From: Rhodoferax sp.
GTDB taxonomy: Bacteria; Pseudomonadota; Gammaproteobacteria; Burkholderiales; Burkholderiaceae_C
Length of the DNA: 24,203 nt
Assembly (NCBI GenBank): GCA_028711355.1
Contig: JAQTSL010000015.1
Span: 1 to 24,203 of the forward strand
Reading direction: 5' to 3'
Part shown: piece by piece, positions 23,867 to 24,203 of the stretch
Numbering within the stretch: the stretch's first letter is position 1
Layout of the letters: each line of letters starts with the position of its first letter
Program-made: the position numbers and the translations under genes
Notes under the pieces: model-generated
What the model saw: the letters and a program-made list of their open reading frames with translations, nothing else
Database searches by the model: none
What the model was told of the DNA's origin: nothing

Positions 23867-24203
23867 TTACTTGGCTGGCATCAGGCTTTCTTGCTGATTT
23901 TGATACATATTCACCACGGCCGGATTAGCCACCAAAGCCTTGAGCGCCGCAGTTGACCGAAGCCGCACAAACACCATCGGCAAACCGGGAAAGTCTTTTA
24001 TCATCTCGACCGCCCCGACTGGCAAAGCCGCCAGCGCGGCAGGCTTGCTAGCCAGCGATTCAAACTCAACAATCAAGTCTTGCGCCTGCCCGGCCGACAA
24101 CTGTGACCAGACCGCCTGCGGCAGCGCAGTGGCCGCACTGGGTGCGGCAACGCAGCCCGGCAAAGCCAAACCGCTCAGGGCAAAAGCCACGCACAAATGG
24201 ATC
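23867..24203 (-). CDS. exported stand-alone subtilisin-prodomain-like protein (5' end outside window)
   Basis: The frame is open to the window edge; TTG 24196 is the first internal start, but the true one probably lies beyond. A hydrophobic export signal (FALSGLALPGC) may be a lipoprotein signal, although Pro before Gly-Cys is unusual. The rest mirrors the prodomain of the protease next door: AGQAQDLIVEFESLA matches AGKPQDLIVVYDDLA, and DFPGLPMVFVRLRSTAALKALVANPAVVNMYQNQ matches DYRHLPVNLLRVHTRQALERLLAQPGVTGVYENR in spacing and key residues. Subtilisin prodomains act as folding chaperones and inhibitors. It ends 7 bp before the protease gene, so the two are co-transcribed. A free inhibitor or chaperone role is inferred. 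Confidence 0.72.
   Translation of the reverse strand, partial: IHLCVAFALSGLALPGCVAAPSAATALPQAVWSQLSAGQAQDLIVEFESLASKPAALAALPVGAVEMIKDFPGLPMVFVRLRSTAALKALVANPAVVNMYQNQQESLMPAK

Overview
The window looks like a chromosome segment of a Gram-negative betaproteobacterium, most likely Burkholderiales and Comamonadaceae-like (Rhodoferax/Polaromonas type). The reasons are the GC-rich coding style, the glyQ-glyS-gmhB-plsC-YgjP-like gene order, and a short interspersed repeat before glyS of a kind I associate with that family. This assignment is inference; no marker gene was compared.

Region 1 (about 138-5684, + strand) is a tight five-gene cluster: a periplasmic protein that fuses two peptidoglycan-binding domains to a polyamine-type solute-binding domain; a two-helix membrane protein with a long coiled coil; a PspA/IM30 (ESCRT-III-like) coiled-coil protein; a tandem AAA+ ATPase with a degenerate first domain and an active, Vps4-like second domain; and a TerB-like protein. 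Together they read as a candidate envelope-stress or membrane-remodelling system: a cell-wall/ligand sensor outside, an anchor in the membrane, and a PspA polymer with a dedicated AAA+ remodeller inside. This is the most interesting part of the window.

Region 2 (about 5685-9852) looks like an accessory island. On the minus strand it holds a HigB/RelE-type toxin gene carrying an apparent one-base frameshift, followed by its HigA-like antitoxin gene, with a perfect 16-bp palindrome just upstream of the toxin start. About 500 bp then carries no clear gene, only two tiny ORFs with very strong ribosome binding sites. A 695-aa DUF4238-type protein of unknown function follows, then about 560 bp of gene-free DNA.

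Region 3 (9853-15133, + strand) is an ordinary housekeeping run: both glycyl-tRNA synthetase subunits, the heptose bisphosphate phosphatase GmhB, a PlsC acyltransferase and a YgjP/SprT-like zinc hydrolase. The last four genes are closely packed.

Region 4 (15134-24203) codes for exported proteins. A + strand mosaic carries seven RCC1-type repeats, a tandem 'GWNLLGN...GEGFWVN' module and a thermolysin-spaced HExxH...E zinc site. It faces a - strand multidomain subtilisin (BACON-like, jelly-roll-like, five FnIII) that ends in the same GWNLLGN module. Upstream of the subtilisin gene lies a gene for a free-standing protein that resembles the subtilisin prodomain. A degenerate copy of the 3' end of the YgjP-like gene sits just after the RCC1/metalloprotease gene, so that gene is bracketed by two copies of the same sequence, which is a sign of a past insertion or duplication.
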